The notes: generated by a model not told the origin, from the sequence alone. DNA of 64,000 bases from Rubrobacter calidifluminis (GCF_028617075.1 NZ_JAQKGV010000005.1:1-64000), one strand, 5' to 3'. Counted from the stretch's first letter, positions 31,037 to 40,144 are shown. Made by a program: numbers and translations.

Positions 31037-32491
31037 ATGCAGGCCCATCCGAACATACTCGTGGTGGTCTCGGACACCTTCCGCAGGGACCATCTGGGCG
31101 CCTACGGCAACGCGTTCATCCGCACGCCGCACCTCGATGCCCTGGCGCGCTCGGGCGTGGTCTTCGAGAACCATCTGGTGGCCTCCTTCCCGACGATGCC
31201 GGCGCGGGCGGACATCCTGACCGGGACCTTTTCGTGCACGCACATGGGGTGGGAGCCGCTGCCGCATCACCTGCCGACGCTCCCGGAGGTGCTCTCGCGT
31301 GCCGGGTACACGACGATGGCGGTGGTCGACACGCCCTTCTTCATCCGGGGCGGCTACGGGTACGACCGGGGCTTCGACGACTTCATCTGGGTGCGGGGGC
31401 AGGGGGACGACACCCGACCCGAGGAGAGGGCCGACGCGCGCAGGACGTGGCGCCGCGAGTCGGACCGGATGGTGGCGCGCACGATTACCGAGGCCGAGCG
31501 GTGGCTGGAGCGGCATTACGAGGAGCCGTTCTTTTTGTACGTGGACACCTGGGACCCGCACGAGCCGTGGGACGCTCCGGAGTACTACACCCGGCTCTAC
31601 CGTCCGGGTTACGACGGGAAGAAGATCTACCCGGCCTACGGCAGGTGGCGCGAGGCCGGGCTGACAGAGGACGACGTCGCGCTCGCGCACGCCACCTACT
31701 GCGGCGAGGTCACGATGGTAGACAGGTGGGTGGGGTGGCTGCTCGAGAAGCTCGAGGTGCTGGGCATCGCGGAGAAGACGGTCGTCTTCTTCCTCTCCGA
31801 CCACGGCTTCTACTTCGGAGAGCACGGCTACTTCGGTAAGGCCGAGTGGGTGCACGCTCCGGAGGCCGAAGTCTCGGAGGGGGCAAGGCTTCCCGGCTGG
31901 CTCAGGGAGTCGTGGCTGCTCACGGTCGGCTGGTCGCCGCTCTACGGCGAGATCACGCGCATCCCGCTCATCGTGCGCATCCCCGGGGTCGAGCAGGGCA
32001 GGAGGAGCGCGCTCACCTGCGCCCCGGACCTCGCGCCGACCATCCTCGATCTCGTCGGCGTGGAGAAGCCATCCTCGATGCGGGGGCTCTCGTTCCTCGA
32101 CGTGATCGAGGGAGAAGAGGACGAGCACCGGCCATTCGTGGTGAGCTCGTGGCCGCTGTACTTCGCCGAAGGTGAGATCACAGTCGCCGTAGACTCGCGG
32201 CCCCGGCGCATCTCGAGCTACATGCCGCTCACCGTGACCACCCGGGAGCGCTCGCTCCTCGTCGGCGGCCCGCAGGAGACCCCGGAGCTCTACGACCTGG
32301 CGCAGGACCCGGCGGAGCGGCACAACATCTGGGAGACGAAGACCGGAGAGGGCACGCATCTCCTCGCCCGGGCGATAGAGTTCCTGGAGGAGCAGGGCAC
32401 CCCCGAGAAGCACCTCGCCCCCCGACGGGCGGTGCTCGAGAAGTACACCGGCGGCAGATACCCGGCAGTCATCAGCAAGGAGGCAGGATGA
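31037..32491 (+). CDS. sulfatase/alkaline-phosphatase superfamily hydrolase with Thr at the nucleophile site
   Basis: A 484-residue hydrolase of the sulfatase fold. Metal-binding segments are VVSDTFRRDHLGAYG at the N terminus and FFLSDHGFYFGEHGY in the second half. The sulfatase signature region reads FPTMPARADILTG: the position that is Cys or Ser (converted to formylglycine) in true sulfatases is Thr. Thr nucleophiles occur in phosphodiesterase members of the superfamily, so a phospho- or other ester is more likely than a sulfate ester. The following choline-oxidation-like genes suggest it may release choline from an ester. It overlaps the next gene by 4 bases. Confidence 0.88.
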   Translation: MQAHPNILVVVSDTFRRDHLGAYGNAFIRTPHLDALARSGVVFENHLVASFPTMPARADILTGTFSCTHMGWEPLPHHLPTLPEVLSRAGYTTMAVVDTPFFIRGGYGYDRGFDDFIWVRGQGDDTRPEERADARRTWRRESDRMVARTITEAERWLERHYEEPFFLYVDTWDPHEPWDAPEYYTRLYRPGYDGKKIYPAYGRWREAGLTEDDVALAHATYCGEVTMVDRWVGWLLEKLEVLGIAEKTVVFFLSDHGFYFGEHGYFGKAEWVHAPEAEVSEGARLPGWLRESWLLTVGWSPLYGEITRIPLIVRIPGVEQGRRSALTCAPDLAPTILDLVGVEKPSSMRGLSFLDVIEGEEDEHRPFVVSSWPLYFAEGEITVAVDSRPRRISSYMPLTVTTRERSLLVGGPQETPELYDLAQDPAERHNIWETKTGEGTHLLARAIEFLEEQGTPEKHLAPRRAVLEKYTGGRYPAVISKEAG

Positions 32492-33660
32492 GCGTAGAGG
32501 TAGGGCAGGTGAGGTCCGTGGAGGTGCCGACCAGGATCGTGCACGGCCCCGGGGCCATCGGAGAGCTCGGCGCGCTGGTGCGGGAGCTCGGGACGAGGCG
32601 ACCGATGCTCGTCACCGACCCCGGCGTCGTCTCGGCCGGGCTCGCCGAGAGGGCACTCGAGCACCTCCAGGATGCATTCCTCTTCGAGAGGGTAAGGGCG
32701 AACCCCGACGTGGAGCTCGTCGCGGAGGCGAGGGACGCCTTCCGGGAGGAAGGCTGCGACGGAATGGTCGCTCTGGGTGGCGGGAGTTCGATGGACACGG
32801 CGAAGGCCGCGGGCGTCCTGCTCGCCCACGGGGCAGACTCCATCCTCGACTACGAGTACGGCAGAAAACCAATCACCCGCCGCATCCCGCCGCTCGTCAC
32901 CGTCCCGACCACCGCCGGGACCGGGAGCGAGGTCACGCTGTGGGCGGTCATAACCGACCACAAGAGGAAGATAAAGTTCAACGTCGGAGGCACCCCGCTC
33001 ATCGGGGCGCACGTGGCGGTCGTCGACCCCGAGCTCACGCTCGGGCTCCCGCCCGCGATCACCGCGGCGACCGGGATGGATGCGCTCTCACACTGCATCG
33101 AGTGCTACACCTGCGACTACCACCAGCCCTTCACCGACTCTTTCTGCATCGCCGGGATCGAACTGTGCGCCCGCTGGCTGGAGAAAGCCTACCGTGAGGG
33201 AGAAGACCTCGAGGCCCGCACCGGGATGGCCTACGCGGCCAACTTCGGCGGGCTCGCCTACGGGACCGAGAGCGCCGGCGCCGCCCACGCGATGAGCCAG
33301 TCCGCGGGCGGCGTCCACGAGTGCCCGCACGGCGCGCTCACAGCCCGGGTGCTAGGACCCGTCTGCGAGTACAACGCCGAAGCCGCGCCCGGACGCTACG
33401 CCAGGATCGCCCGGGCGCTCGGCGTGAAGACGGACGGCCTCACCGAGGAAGAGGCCGCCCGCGCCGGGGTCGAGGAGATCTACCGGCTCACCGAGGCGGT
33501 GGGGATCCCCACACTGCAGCAGATGGGCTTCTCGGAGGACGAGATCCCGATGCTCGCGCAGATAGCCCACGAAGACCCCCAGACGATCGGCAACCCACGC
33601 GAGCTCGACGTCTCCGACTACGAGGAGATCTACCGCCGGGCGTTCTCCGGGAGGGAATGA
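32488..33660 (+). CDS. iron-containing alcohol dehydrogenase (choline dehydrogenase GbsB-like)
   Basis: A 390-residue type III alcohol dehydrogenase. It shows the cofactor motif GGGSSMDTAKAAGVLLAHG (about residues 92-110), VPTTAGTGSEVT, and iron ligands in MDALSHCIECYTCDYHQP and SAGGVHECPHG. It is followed, with a one-base overlap, by a betaine-aldehyde-dehydrogenase-like gene. Bacillus subtilis GbsB is a member of this family that oxidises choline to betaine aldehyde, so the same role is proposed by context. Other alcohols are possible. Confidence 0.88.
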   Translation: MSVEVGQVRSVEVPTRIVHGPGAIGELGALVRELGTRRPMLVTDPGVVSAGLAERALEHLQDAFLFERVRANPDVELVAEARDAFREEGCDGMVALGGGSSMDTAKAAGVLLAHGADSILDYEYGRKPITRRIPPLVTVPTTAGTGSEVTLWAVITDHKRKIKFNVGGTPLIGAHVAVVDPELTLGLPPAITAATGMDALSHCIECYTCDYHQPFTDSFCIAGIELCARWLEKAYREGEDLEARTGMAYAANFGGLAYGTESAGAAHAMSQSAGGVHECPHGALTARVLGPVCEYNAEAAPGRYARIARALGVKTDGLTEEEAARAGVEEIYRLTEAVGIPTLQQMGFSEDEIPMLAQIAHEDPQTIGNPRELDVSDYEEIYRRAFSGRE

Positions 33661-35117
33661 TGTACACCCAGCCGAAAGACTACCGGATGTACGTCGCGGG
33701 AGAGTGGACCGGCGGGGCCACCGAATCCCGCATCCCCGCCACGAGCCCCGCGACCGGCGAGGAGACAGGCACCGTCCCCGAGGGGACCCGCGAGGACGTG
33801 CGCCGGGCAGTCGAGGCGGCCCAAAAGGCGTGGCCCATCTGGGCCGCACGCTCCGCCTTCGAGCGGGCGCGGGCGATGGAGAGGATCGCAGATACCATCG
33901 AGGAGCGCCGGCAGGAGCTCGCCTATACACTCGCCCTCGACCAGGGCAAGCCGCTCGAGGCCGAGGCGTACGACGAGGTGGACGAGCTCGTCGTCTACTT
34001 CAGGATGGCCGCCGCGGACGCGACCCGGCTCGACGGCGCGATGCCACCCTCGGTCGACGGTAACAAGCGCATCTTCCTCTACCGCGTCCCGCGCGGGGTC
34101 GTCGGGACGATAACCCCCTGGAACTGGCCCTACACCATGCCCGCCGAGGTCATAGCCCCGGCCCTCGCCTCCGGCAACGCCGTCGTGTGGACCCCGGCCC
34201 CCTCCACGTCCATCTGCGCCGTCAGGCTCGCCGAATGCATCGTCGAGGCGGGGCTGCCGCCGGGGCTGTTCAACCTCGTGACCGGCTACGGCCCGGTCGT
34301 CGGCGACGAGGTCGCGGCGAACCCCGGCACCGACGCCGTCGCGTTCATCGGTTCGATCGCGACCGGCGAGCGGGTCGCGCGCCGCGCCGCCGGGAAGGCG
34401 CTGCTCCTGGAGATGGGTGGCAACGGTCCCGTCGTCGTGCTGGAGGACGCCGACCTCGAACGAGCCGCCCGGGAGAGCATCCTCTCGGCGTTCCTGTGCG
34501 CCGGGCAGAGCTGCACCGCCGGGGAGCTCTTCCTCGTCCACGAGCGGGTGCGCGAGGAGTTCCTGGAGAGGCTCGAAGCAGAGATCACACGAAAGGTCAG
34601 GCTCGGCGATCCGTTCGACCCGGCGACGACCATGGGCCCGCTCAACAACGAGTCCACCGCGCAGAAGACCGACCGTCACATCGCGGACGCGCTGGAGAAG
34701 GGCGCCCGGCTGCTCTGCGGCGGCGGCCGCGCCGAAGGGTTTCCGACACGGCTCTACTACCGGCCGACCGTGCTCGACGGCGTCACGCAAGAGATGCAGA
34801 TAGCCCGCGAGGAGACCTTCGGCCCGGTCGTCCCGGTCGCGACGATAACCCACGAGTCGGAGGCGCTCGACGTCGTCAACCGCTCGCCTTACGGGCTCCT
34901 CTCCTCGGTGTGGACCCGGGACCTCGCCCGGGGGCTGCGCTTCGCCGAGGCGGTGCGCACCGGCTGGGTCAACATCAATGCCTCCTCGAACCACTGGGAG
35001 AGCCACCTACCCTTCGGGGGGAGGTCCGGCTCGCGCTCGGGGATAGGGAGGGTGGGCGGACGCCACCCGATGGAGATCTTCACCGAGCTGAAGACGGTTG
35101 TGGCGGATATCGGGTAG
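33660..35117 (+). CDS. aldehyde dehydrogenase (betaine aldehyde dehydrogenase-like)
   Basis: A 485-residue NAD(P)-dependent aldehyde dehydrogenase. It has GTITPWNWPYTMPAEVIAPAL (the NAD-binding Asn/Trp region), catalytic Glu in LEMGGNGPVVVLEDAD and catalytic Cys in FLCAGQSCTAGELF. The C-terminal REETFGPVVPV and SHLPFGGRSGSRSG are typical. Two ATG codons lie in tandem; 33660 has the better spacing from GGGAGG. With the preceding iron dehydrogenase it would complete choline to glycine betaine, matching the betaine transporter on the other strand. Confidence 0.9.
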   Translation: MYTQPKDYRMYVAGEWTGGATESRIPATSPATGEETGTVPEGTREDVRRAVEAAQKAWPIWAARSAFERARAMERIADTIEERRQELAYTLALDQGKPLEAEAYDEVDELVVYFRMAAADATRLDGAMPPSVDGNKRIFLYRVPRGVVGTITPWNWPYTMPAEVIAPALASGNAVVWTPAPSTSICAVRLAECIVEAGLPPGLFNLVTGYGPVVGDEVAANPGTDAVAFIGSIATGERVARRAAGKALLLEMGGNGPVVVLEDADLERAARESILSAFLCAGQSCTAGELFLVHERVREEFLERLEAEITRKVRLGDPFDPATTMGPLNNESTAQKTDRHIADALEKGARLLCGGGRAEGFPTRLYYRPTVLDGVTQEMQIAREETFGPVVPVATITHESEALDVVNRSPYGLLSSVWTRDLARGLRFAEAVRTGWVNINASSNHWESHLPFGGRSGSRSGIGRVGGRHPMEIFTELKTVVADIG

Positions 35118-35136
35118 GGAGGGGTTCGCCCCTCCC
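35117..35136. terminator. bidirectional terminator hairpin
   Basis: GGGAGGGG-TTCG-CCCCTCCC: a perfect 8-bp stem closed by a stable UUCG tetraloop, between the convergent aldehyde dehydrogenase and betaine-binding-protein genes. No strong T-run on either side. Confidence 0.6.
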
Positions 35137-35140
35137 TCGC

Positions 35141-36058
35141 TCAGGAGCCCTTCCCGGCCTTCTTCGCCGCCTTCATCCAGGGGTCGACGACGCGGCGGTT
35201 GTCCTCGAGCCACGCTCTGACGCCCTTCGCCGGCGTGTTCCGGCCGTGCTTGCGGATGGAGAGCTCCAGCTTGCCTAGCTGTTCGGAAGAGAGCTTTATC
35301 GCGTCGAGCAACGCGTAGGCTTCTGGCTGGTCTTTATTCAGCCCCTTGCGGACTATCGTGTAGATGTGGTCCGGCTTCCCGAAAGCGTCCTTCGGGTCTT
35401 CCAGGTACCTTATCGGGAAGTCGGTGAAGGCCCAGTGCGGCTTCCAGAGGGTCACGACGATGGGCTTTTTGGCCGCTATGGCCTTCTTGAGCGCCGAGAG
35501 CATCGCGGGGGTACTCGAGGCCACGAGCCTGTAGTTCAGGCCGTAGGCGGGGATGACCCTGTTCTGCACGATGGACATCTCCCCCGCCCCGGACTCTATG
35601 CCGGTGATCCTGCCACCGAACCGGCTCCTGTATCTGTTCAGGTCGGCGATGCTCTTGGCCTCGACGTAATCCGGGACGGCGAGGCCGAGCGTGCCGGCCC
35701 CCTCGTACCAGGATTGGAGCCGGGTCACCTCATCGCCGAACTTCTTCCAGTAGCTGGCGTGGGTCTTCGGCAGCCACACATCCTGGAAGGTATCGAGGTC
35801 TCCGCCCGCGACCCCCTGAAACAGCGCCCCGGCTTCGAGCGTCTTCAGCGTCACCTCACCGTAGTTCAGGTGCTCCTGCAGCAGGATTCTGGTCAGGTTC
35901 GCGACCGCAACATCCTCGTCCCAGCCGATGTTGCCCACCTTGAGGGTCTTGCCGGCTCCACCGGAGGCCGCCCCGCAGCCCCCGAGGAGAACCGCCCCGG
36001 CTCCGGCCGTCCCGAGCCCGAGGAACTCCCGGCGGCTGAAGCTCTTCTCACCCACCAT
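35141..36058 (-). CDS. glycine betaine/choline-binding lipoprotein (OpuAC/ProX-like), copy 1
   Basis: A 305-residue substrate-binding protein. The N terminus SFSRREFLGLGTAG followed by VLLGGCG is a twin-arginine signal ending in a lipobox cysteine (about residue 28), so it is folded before export and anchored outside. The mature part has KVGNIGWDEDVAVANLT, FQDVWLPKTHASYW, a Trp-rich pocket (ITLWKPHW-type segment VVTLWKPHWAF) and EDNRRVVDPWMKAA, as in betaine binders with aromatic cages. It is separated from the rest of the transporter operon by a strong terminator. Confidence 0.9.
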   Translation of the reverse strand: MVGEKSFSRREFLGLGTAGAGAVLLGGCGAASGGAGKTLKVGNIGWDEDVAVANLTRILLQEHLNYGEVTLKTLEAGALFQGVAGGDLDTFQDVWLPKTHASYWKKFGDEVTRLQSWYEGAGTLGLAVPDYVEAKSIADLNRYRSRFGGRITGIESGAGEMSIVQNRVIPAYGLNYRLVASSTPAMLSALKKAIAAKKPIVVTLWKPHWAFTDFPIRYLEDPKDAFGKPDHIYTIVRKGLNKDQPEAYALLDAIKLSSEQLGKLELSIRKHGRNTPAKGVRAWLEDNRRVVDPWMKAAKKAGKGS

Positions 36059-36095
36059 GCACTACCCCCTCGTGTCCGCCTCCACGACGAGAAAA

Positions 36096-36125
36096 GGCGT
36101 CCGGGGATGATCATCCCCGGACGCC
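36096..36125 (-). terminator. 30-bp perfect palindrome with T-tract
   Basis: Positions 36096-36125 are a perfect palindrome (15-base arm GGCGTCCGGGGATGA and its complement). Read on the minus strand it is followed by TTTTCT. It lies 19 bases after the stop of binding-protein copy 2 and about 38 bases before the start of copy 1, and is a good intrinsic terminator separating the two. Confidence 0.8.
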
Positions 36126-36143
36126 CGCTGCGTGATCGCCGCT

Positions 36144-37142
36144 TCAGGACTGCCTGGAAGCCTTCCTTGCAGCCCTTATCCAGGGCTCGACGACATTGCG
36201 GTTACCCTCGAGCCAGTTGTTCACGCCCTTTACCGGGTTGTCCTCTCCGGCCTTGTTTATCTCCAGTTCGAGAGAGTTGACCTGATCCTCGGTGAGCTTT
36301 ATGGCCTTGAGGAAGGCGTAGGTCACGGGGTCGTCGTTCTTCAGGTTCTCACTGACGACCGTCTGCAGCTTCGAGGAGTTGCTGAAGGGCTTCTCCAGCC
36401 CTTTGGGATCCTTGAGGTACCAGAGGTCGTACTTCTTGTTCATCCAGTGCGGCGACCAGGCCGGGATCACGATCGGCTGCTTCGCGCTGTACTTCTTCTG
36501 CAGCTCGGCGAGCATCGCCGCGGTGCTCGAGGTGACGAGTTTCATGTGCAGGTTGTAGCCGGGGATCACCTTGTTCCGGATCACCGGCATGAAAGAGGCG
36601 CTCGGCTCGATACCGGTGATCACGTTCGTCCCCGCCCTGTTGAGGTCCGCGATGCTCACTATACCCTTCTTCTTCATGTACATGGGCACCGCGAGCCCGT
36701 ACTTGGTCTGCCCCTCGAACCAGGGCGGCAGAAGCTCGACCTTGGGCTTGACCTTGGCGCTGTTGAGATAGCTCTTGTTGTTCGGCATCCAGACGTCCTG
36801 GAACGCCGTCAGCTCCTCACCGGCCACACCGAGGAACAGCGGCCCCAACTCGAGCGGCCCCTTGATGTCCACACCACCGTAGCCGAGGTCCTTCTCCATC
36901 ACGACCTTGGAAAGGTTCGAGACCGCCACGTCCTCCGTCCAGCCTATACTACCGAAGGTGATCTTCTTGTCCTTGTTCGAACCCGACACCTGCCCCGCTC
37001 CGGCAGAACTCGACGCCTCCCCAGACGAACCCGCCCCACCGCAGCCACCAAGCAGGACGACCCCGACCCCCGCCGCACCAAGACCGAGCACCTCTCTGCG
37101 GCTCAACAGCCTATCCGAAAGCTTCCGGGTCACGCAGAACAC
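36144..37142 (-). CDS. glycine betaine/choline-binding lipoprotein (OpuAC/ProX-like), copy 2
   Basis: A 332-residue paralogue of the preceding binding protein. The signal SRREVLGLGAAGVG plus VVLLGGCG is again Tat-type with a lipobox. Binding motifs are FGSIGWTEDVAVSNLS, FQDVWMPNNKSYL, PAWSPHWMNKKYDLWYLK and EGNRNVVEPWIRAARK. Lys/Ser/Gly-rich linker follows the lipid Cys. It is the third gene of the minus-strand transporter unit (ATPase, permease, binding protein), 141 bases after the permease. Confidence 0.9.
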   Translation of the reverse strand: MFCVTRKLSDRLLSRREVLGLGAAGVGVVLLGGCGGAGSSGEASSSAGAGQVSGSNKDKKITFGSIGWTEDVAVSNLSKVVMEKDLGYGGVDIKGPLELGPLFLGVAGEELTAFQDVWMPNNKSYLNSAKVKPKVELLPPWFEGQTKYGLAVPMYMKKKGIVSIADLNRAGTNVITGIEPSASFMPVIRNKVIPGYNLHMKLVTSSTAAMLAELQKKYSAKQPIVIPAWSPHWMNKKYDLWYLKDPKGLEKPFSNSSKLQTVVSENLKNDDPVTYAFLKAIKLTEDQVNSLELEINKAGEDNPVKGVNNWLEGNRNVVEPWIRAARKASRQS

Positions 37143-37283
37143 CCCTTCCTTTGGACCACTACACCAGAGCGAGATTAACTCTACTCAAAACATAGACAAA
37201 TATACAATCCCGACTCCGTTTTGTCTGTACAGATCACGGGCGGGCGCCTCCGGGTTCTCCAGATCCTCCTGCAGACCTGCGCC

Positions 37284-38171
37284 TCAGGCGAGTCCGCCCT
37301 TGCCGCCGGGCTTCTGCCGCCCCCTCCCGATGTTCCGGGTGATGCGGTCGAGGATGATCGCTATTATCACGATTCCGAGCCCGCCCTCGAAGCTGGTGCC
37401 CACATCGAGCGTGCTCAGGCCCTTGTAGACCACGGTCCCGAGGCCCCCGGCCCCGATCAGGGCGGCTATCACGACCATCGAGAGCGCGAGCATGATCACC
37501 TGGTTGACCCCGGCCATGATCGTGGTGAACGCCTGTGGCAGCTCCACCTTCACCAGCGTCTGCCAGCGGGTCGAACCGAAAGCCTTCGCGGCCTCTATCG
37601 TCTCTTTCGGAACCTGCTGCAGCCCAAGCAGCGTGAGCCTCACCGCCGGCGGCATCGCGAAGATCACGACCGAGAGCAGCCCCGGCGCGTTGCCGAGACC
37701 GAGCAGGATGATCGCGGGCACCAGATAAACGAAGGCCGGCAGCGTCTGCATGAAGTCCAGGATCGGCCTGACTATGGTCTCAACGGTCCTGTACTGCGCC
37801 GAGAGTATCCCGACCGGGATGCCTATGAGCAGCGCCACGGCCGTCGACGCGATCACCAGCGCGAGCGTCGTCATCGCATCGTCCCAGAGGTTCATCCCGA
37901 GGATGAGCCCGAAACCAATGAGCGTCAGCAGCATCACCCGCCACCCGCCGAGCCACAGCGCGATGGCCATGAAGATGAGGACCATCGCCCAGGGCGGAAG
38001 GATGTTCAGGACGAAGTCGAAGGCGCCGACCAGCCCCCCGAGAATGGTGGAGAGCCCGTCGAAGAACCCGCTGAAGTTGTCGGTTATGTAGTTGACGAAG
38101 TCCGAGACCCAGCCGCCTATCGGGATGCGTGGCACGTAGTTGTGCACCCCCTGCTGCAGTAAGGCGATCAT
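37284..38171 (-). CDS. glycine betaine ABC transporter permease (OpuAB-like)
   Basis: A 295-residue permease with about six membrane helices. The N-terminal IPIGGWVSDFVNYITDNF is typical of OpuAB/ProW. The EAA loop that docks the ATPase is KETIEAAKAFGSTRWQTLVK, followed by VELPQAFTTIMAGVNQ. Its ATG shares one base with the ATPase stop (TGATG). Together with the neighbouring genes it forms an osmoprotectant importer. Confidence 0.93.
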   Translation of the reverse strand: MIALLQQGVHNYVPRIPIGGWVSDFVNYITDNFSGFFDGLSTILGGLVGAFDFVLNILPPWAMVLIFMAIALWLGGWRVMLLTLIGFGLILGMNLWDDAMTTLALVIASTAVALLIGIPVGILSAQYRTVETIVRPILDFMQTLPAFVYLVPAIILLGLGNAPGLLSVVIFAMPPAVRLTLLGLQQVPKETIEAAKAFGSTRWQTLVKVELPQAFTTIMAGVNQVIMLALSMVVIAALIGAGGLGTVVYKGLSTLDVGTSFEGGLGIVIIAIILDRITRNIGRGRQKPGGKGGLA

Positions 38172-39511
38172 CAGCGGGAAGCCCCCTCCTCGGCGGCCGC
38201 CGAAGACGAGAGCCCGGCAGAATCACCGCCCTCGGAAGCCACCTCTTCCTGAGCCTCCTCCACCTCGCTCTCGGTGGTGAGCGCGGCTATGAGGGAACCT
38301 TTGACCACCACGCCCACCAGGCGCTCCTGCCCGTCGGTGACCGCCACCGGCAGGTTGCCCCCGACGAACAGCGGCAGAACCTTGCGCAGCGGGGTGCCGA
38401 GCTCGACCCGGCAGACGTCCCGATCTATCGCGCTCTCCAGCGAACCCTCTCCCCTCTGCGCGAGCCTAGAGACCGCCTCCGCCTCGCACAATCCCACGAG
38501 CTTCCTCTCAGAATCCAGCACGAAGATCGTCGAGAGGCCCGCCTTCTGCATCCTCCTCAGTACCACCCGCGGCCCCTCGCTCCGGTAGGCGACCTCCTTG
38601 GGGTCGACCATCGCGACCTCCACCTTTCGCACCTTGGTGTAGTCCACGTCCTCTATGAAGCGCTCGACGTACTCGTTGGCCGGGTTGGTCAGGATCTCCT
38701 CGGGATTGCCCATCTGGACGATCTCCCCATCACGCATGATCGCAACCCGGTGCCCCAGTCTCAGCGCCTCGTCGAGATCGTGGGTCACGAAGACCACCGT
38801 GCGCTTTATCTCCCCCTGGATGTCCAGGAAGAGGTTCTGCATCTCCCGCCTTATCAGCGGGTCGAGCGCGCTGAAAGGCTCGTCCATCAACAGGATCTCC
38901 TGCTCGGTCGCGAGCGCCCGCGCGAGCCCCACCCGCTGCTGCATCCCGCCGGAGAGCTCGGTTATCCTCTTCTCTCCCTGCCCTTCGAGCCCGACCATCT
39001 CGAGGGCCTGCCTGCCACGCCTCTCCCTCTCCGACGCGGAGATCCCCTGCACTTCCAGCCCGAAGACCACGTTGCCCAGCACGCTGCGGTTCGGCAGAAG
39101 CCCGAAATGCTGGAAGACCATCCCCATCTTTTTGCGCCTGAGATCCCTTATCTGCCGGGCGCTCATCCGGGAGGTCGGCCTGCCGTCCAGATAGACCTCA
39201 CCTTCCGTCGGCTCTATGAGGCGGTTCAGCAGCCTCAGAAGCGTGGACTTCCCGCTACCCGAAAGCCCGATGATAACGAAGATCTCACCGGGATAAACCT
39301 CGAAATTCGCCTCCAGGACCCCGATCGTGGCCCCGGTAGCCTTCTCTATCTCCGCCTTGCTCCTGCCCTCCCGGCGCAGCCTCAGCGCCTCGGAAGCCCC
39401 ACGGCCGAAGACCTTGGTCAACCCCTCCGCCCGGATCACCGCCTCGTTTCCGGTTACGCTACCTTCCGTGGTCAGCTCCTTCGATAGCCGCCAGTTGCCT
39501 GCCGGGAGCAC
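38171..39511 (-). CDS. glycine betaine ABC transporter ATPase with CBS domains (OpuAA-like)
   Basis: A protein of up to 446 residues. The ABC domain has Walker A GLSGSGKSTLLRLLNR, signature LSGGMQQRVGLARAL, Walker B ILLMDEPFSALDPLIRREMQ and VFVTHDLDEA. The long helical insertion before Walker A (LRREGRSKAEIEKATGATI) is typical of OpuAA/ProV. The last 120 residues form two CBS domains, which in OpuA sense ionic strength or cyclic-di-AMP. The start is uncertain: GTG at 39511 lacks a clear ribosome site, and a start 20-25 codons later is possible. Confidence 0.92.
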   Translation of the reverse strand: MLPAGNWRLSKELTTEGSVTGNEAVIRAEGLTKVFGRGASEALRLRREGRSKAEIEKATGATIGVLEANFEVYPGEIFVIIGLSGSGKSTLLRLLNRLIEPTEGEVYLDGRPTSRMSARQIRDLRRKKMGMVFQHFGLLPNRSVLGNVVFGLEVQGISASERERRGRQALEMVGLEGQGEKRITELSGGMQQRVGLARALATEQEILLMDEPFSALDPLIRREMQNLFLDIQGEIKRTVVFVTHDLDEALRLGHRVAIMRDGEIVQMGNPEEILTNPANEYVERFIEDVDYTKVRKVEVAMVDPKEVAYRSEGPRVVLRRMQKAGLSTIFVLDSERKLVGLCEAEAVSRLAQRGEGSLESAIDRDVCRVELGTPLRKVLPLFVGGNLPVAVTDGQERLVGVVVKGSLIAALTTESEVEEAQEEVASEGGDSAGLSSSAAAEEGASR

Positions 39512-39612
39512 CCTCAGCCCACGGCATCCCGCCGGTCAGCCAGCCCTGCAGAACGAGAGAAGACCGCTCCCGGCGTGTATGAGTGGTTAATGGTACCGTC
39601 TCACCCACTCGA

Positions 39613-39642
39613 TTCAAGGAATTTTTAGTTAGGAAATATTAT
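39613..39642 (+). promoter_or_regulatory. AT-rich promoter region before PRC-barrel gene
   Basis: TTCAAG (39613-39618), 18 bases, TATTAT (39637-39642), within an unusually AT-rich island at about 39585-39665. The island also lies upstream of the divergent opuA-type genes and probably serves both. Confidence 0.4.
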
Positions 39643-39719
39643 TCGTTGCTATGTTTGCAAGGTTGCCGGAAGACGTCACCGGGCGTTAACCTTCGGGAAG
39701 AGAGCAGGGAAGGAGCGAC

Positions 39720-40103
39720 ATGTACGAAGAGGGCCGGCAGAAGAAGACGACGGAGCTGGGCAGGCTTAGCGTGGAGGAGGCCACGCTGAAGGATCCCTTC
39801 CGGGACGTCCGGGGACACAAGGTCTACGACAGGAGCGGAGAGCAGGTGGGAAAGGTAGAAGACCTCTACGTGGACCGGGAGGGAGAGGCGCGCTTTCTGA
39901 ACGTGAGCTCGGGTGGGGGGCTTCTGGGCTCACCGAAGCGCCACTTCATAATCCCCTTCGAGAAGATCAGCGACGTGAAGGGCAGCGAGGGCGTGGTCCT
40001 GGCGCTGGACTTCGAAAAGATAAAGAAATCCCCGCTCTTCGATCAGGCGGAGGCACCAGACGAGGCCCAGCAGCGTGCCATCTACGCCTACTACGAAGAG
40101 TAG
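39720..40103 (+). CDS. PRC-barrel domain protein
   Basis: A 127-residue protein. Residues about 26-100 (FRDVRGHKVYDRSGEQVGKV, EDLYVDREGEARFLNVSSGG and HFIIPFEKISDV) form a PRC-barrel, a small beta domain used in RNA processing and photosynthetic reaction-centre proteins. Actinobacteria have many stand-alone versions of unknown role, often stress-linked. AAGGAG lies close before ATG at 39720. Confidence 0.85.
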   Translation: MYEEGRQKKTTELGRLSVEEATLKDPFRDVRGHKVYDRSGEQVGKVEDLYVDREGEARFLNVSSGGGLLGSPKRHFIIPFEKISDVKGSEGVVLALDFEKIKKSPLFDQAEAPDEAQQRAIYAYYEE

Positions 40104-40116
40104 CGTACTCCCGGGG

Positions 40117-40144
40117 TTGCTCAGCCGCCAGCGTGGGGTAAAAT
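40117..40144 (+). promoter_or_regulatory. promoter of tRNA-Arg
   Basis: TTGCTC (40117-40122), 16 bases, TAAAAT (40139-40144), ending 28 bases before the tRNA. The -35 is the same as in the kinase promoter near 3.7 kb. Confidence 0.6.

Noticed and set aside
32000-32300. True sulfatase annotation for the 31037-32491 gene
   Set aside because: The formylglycine position is Thr, so sulfatase activity is not supported; kept as superfamily hydrolase.
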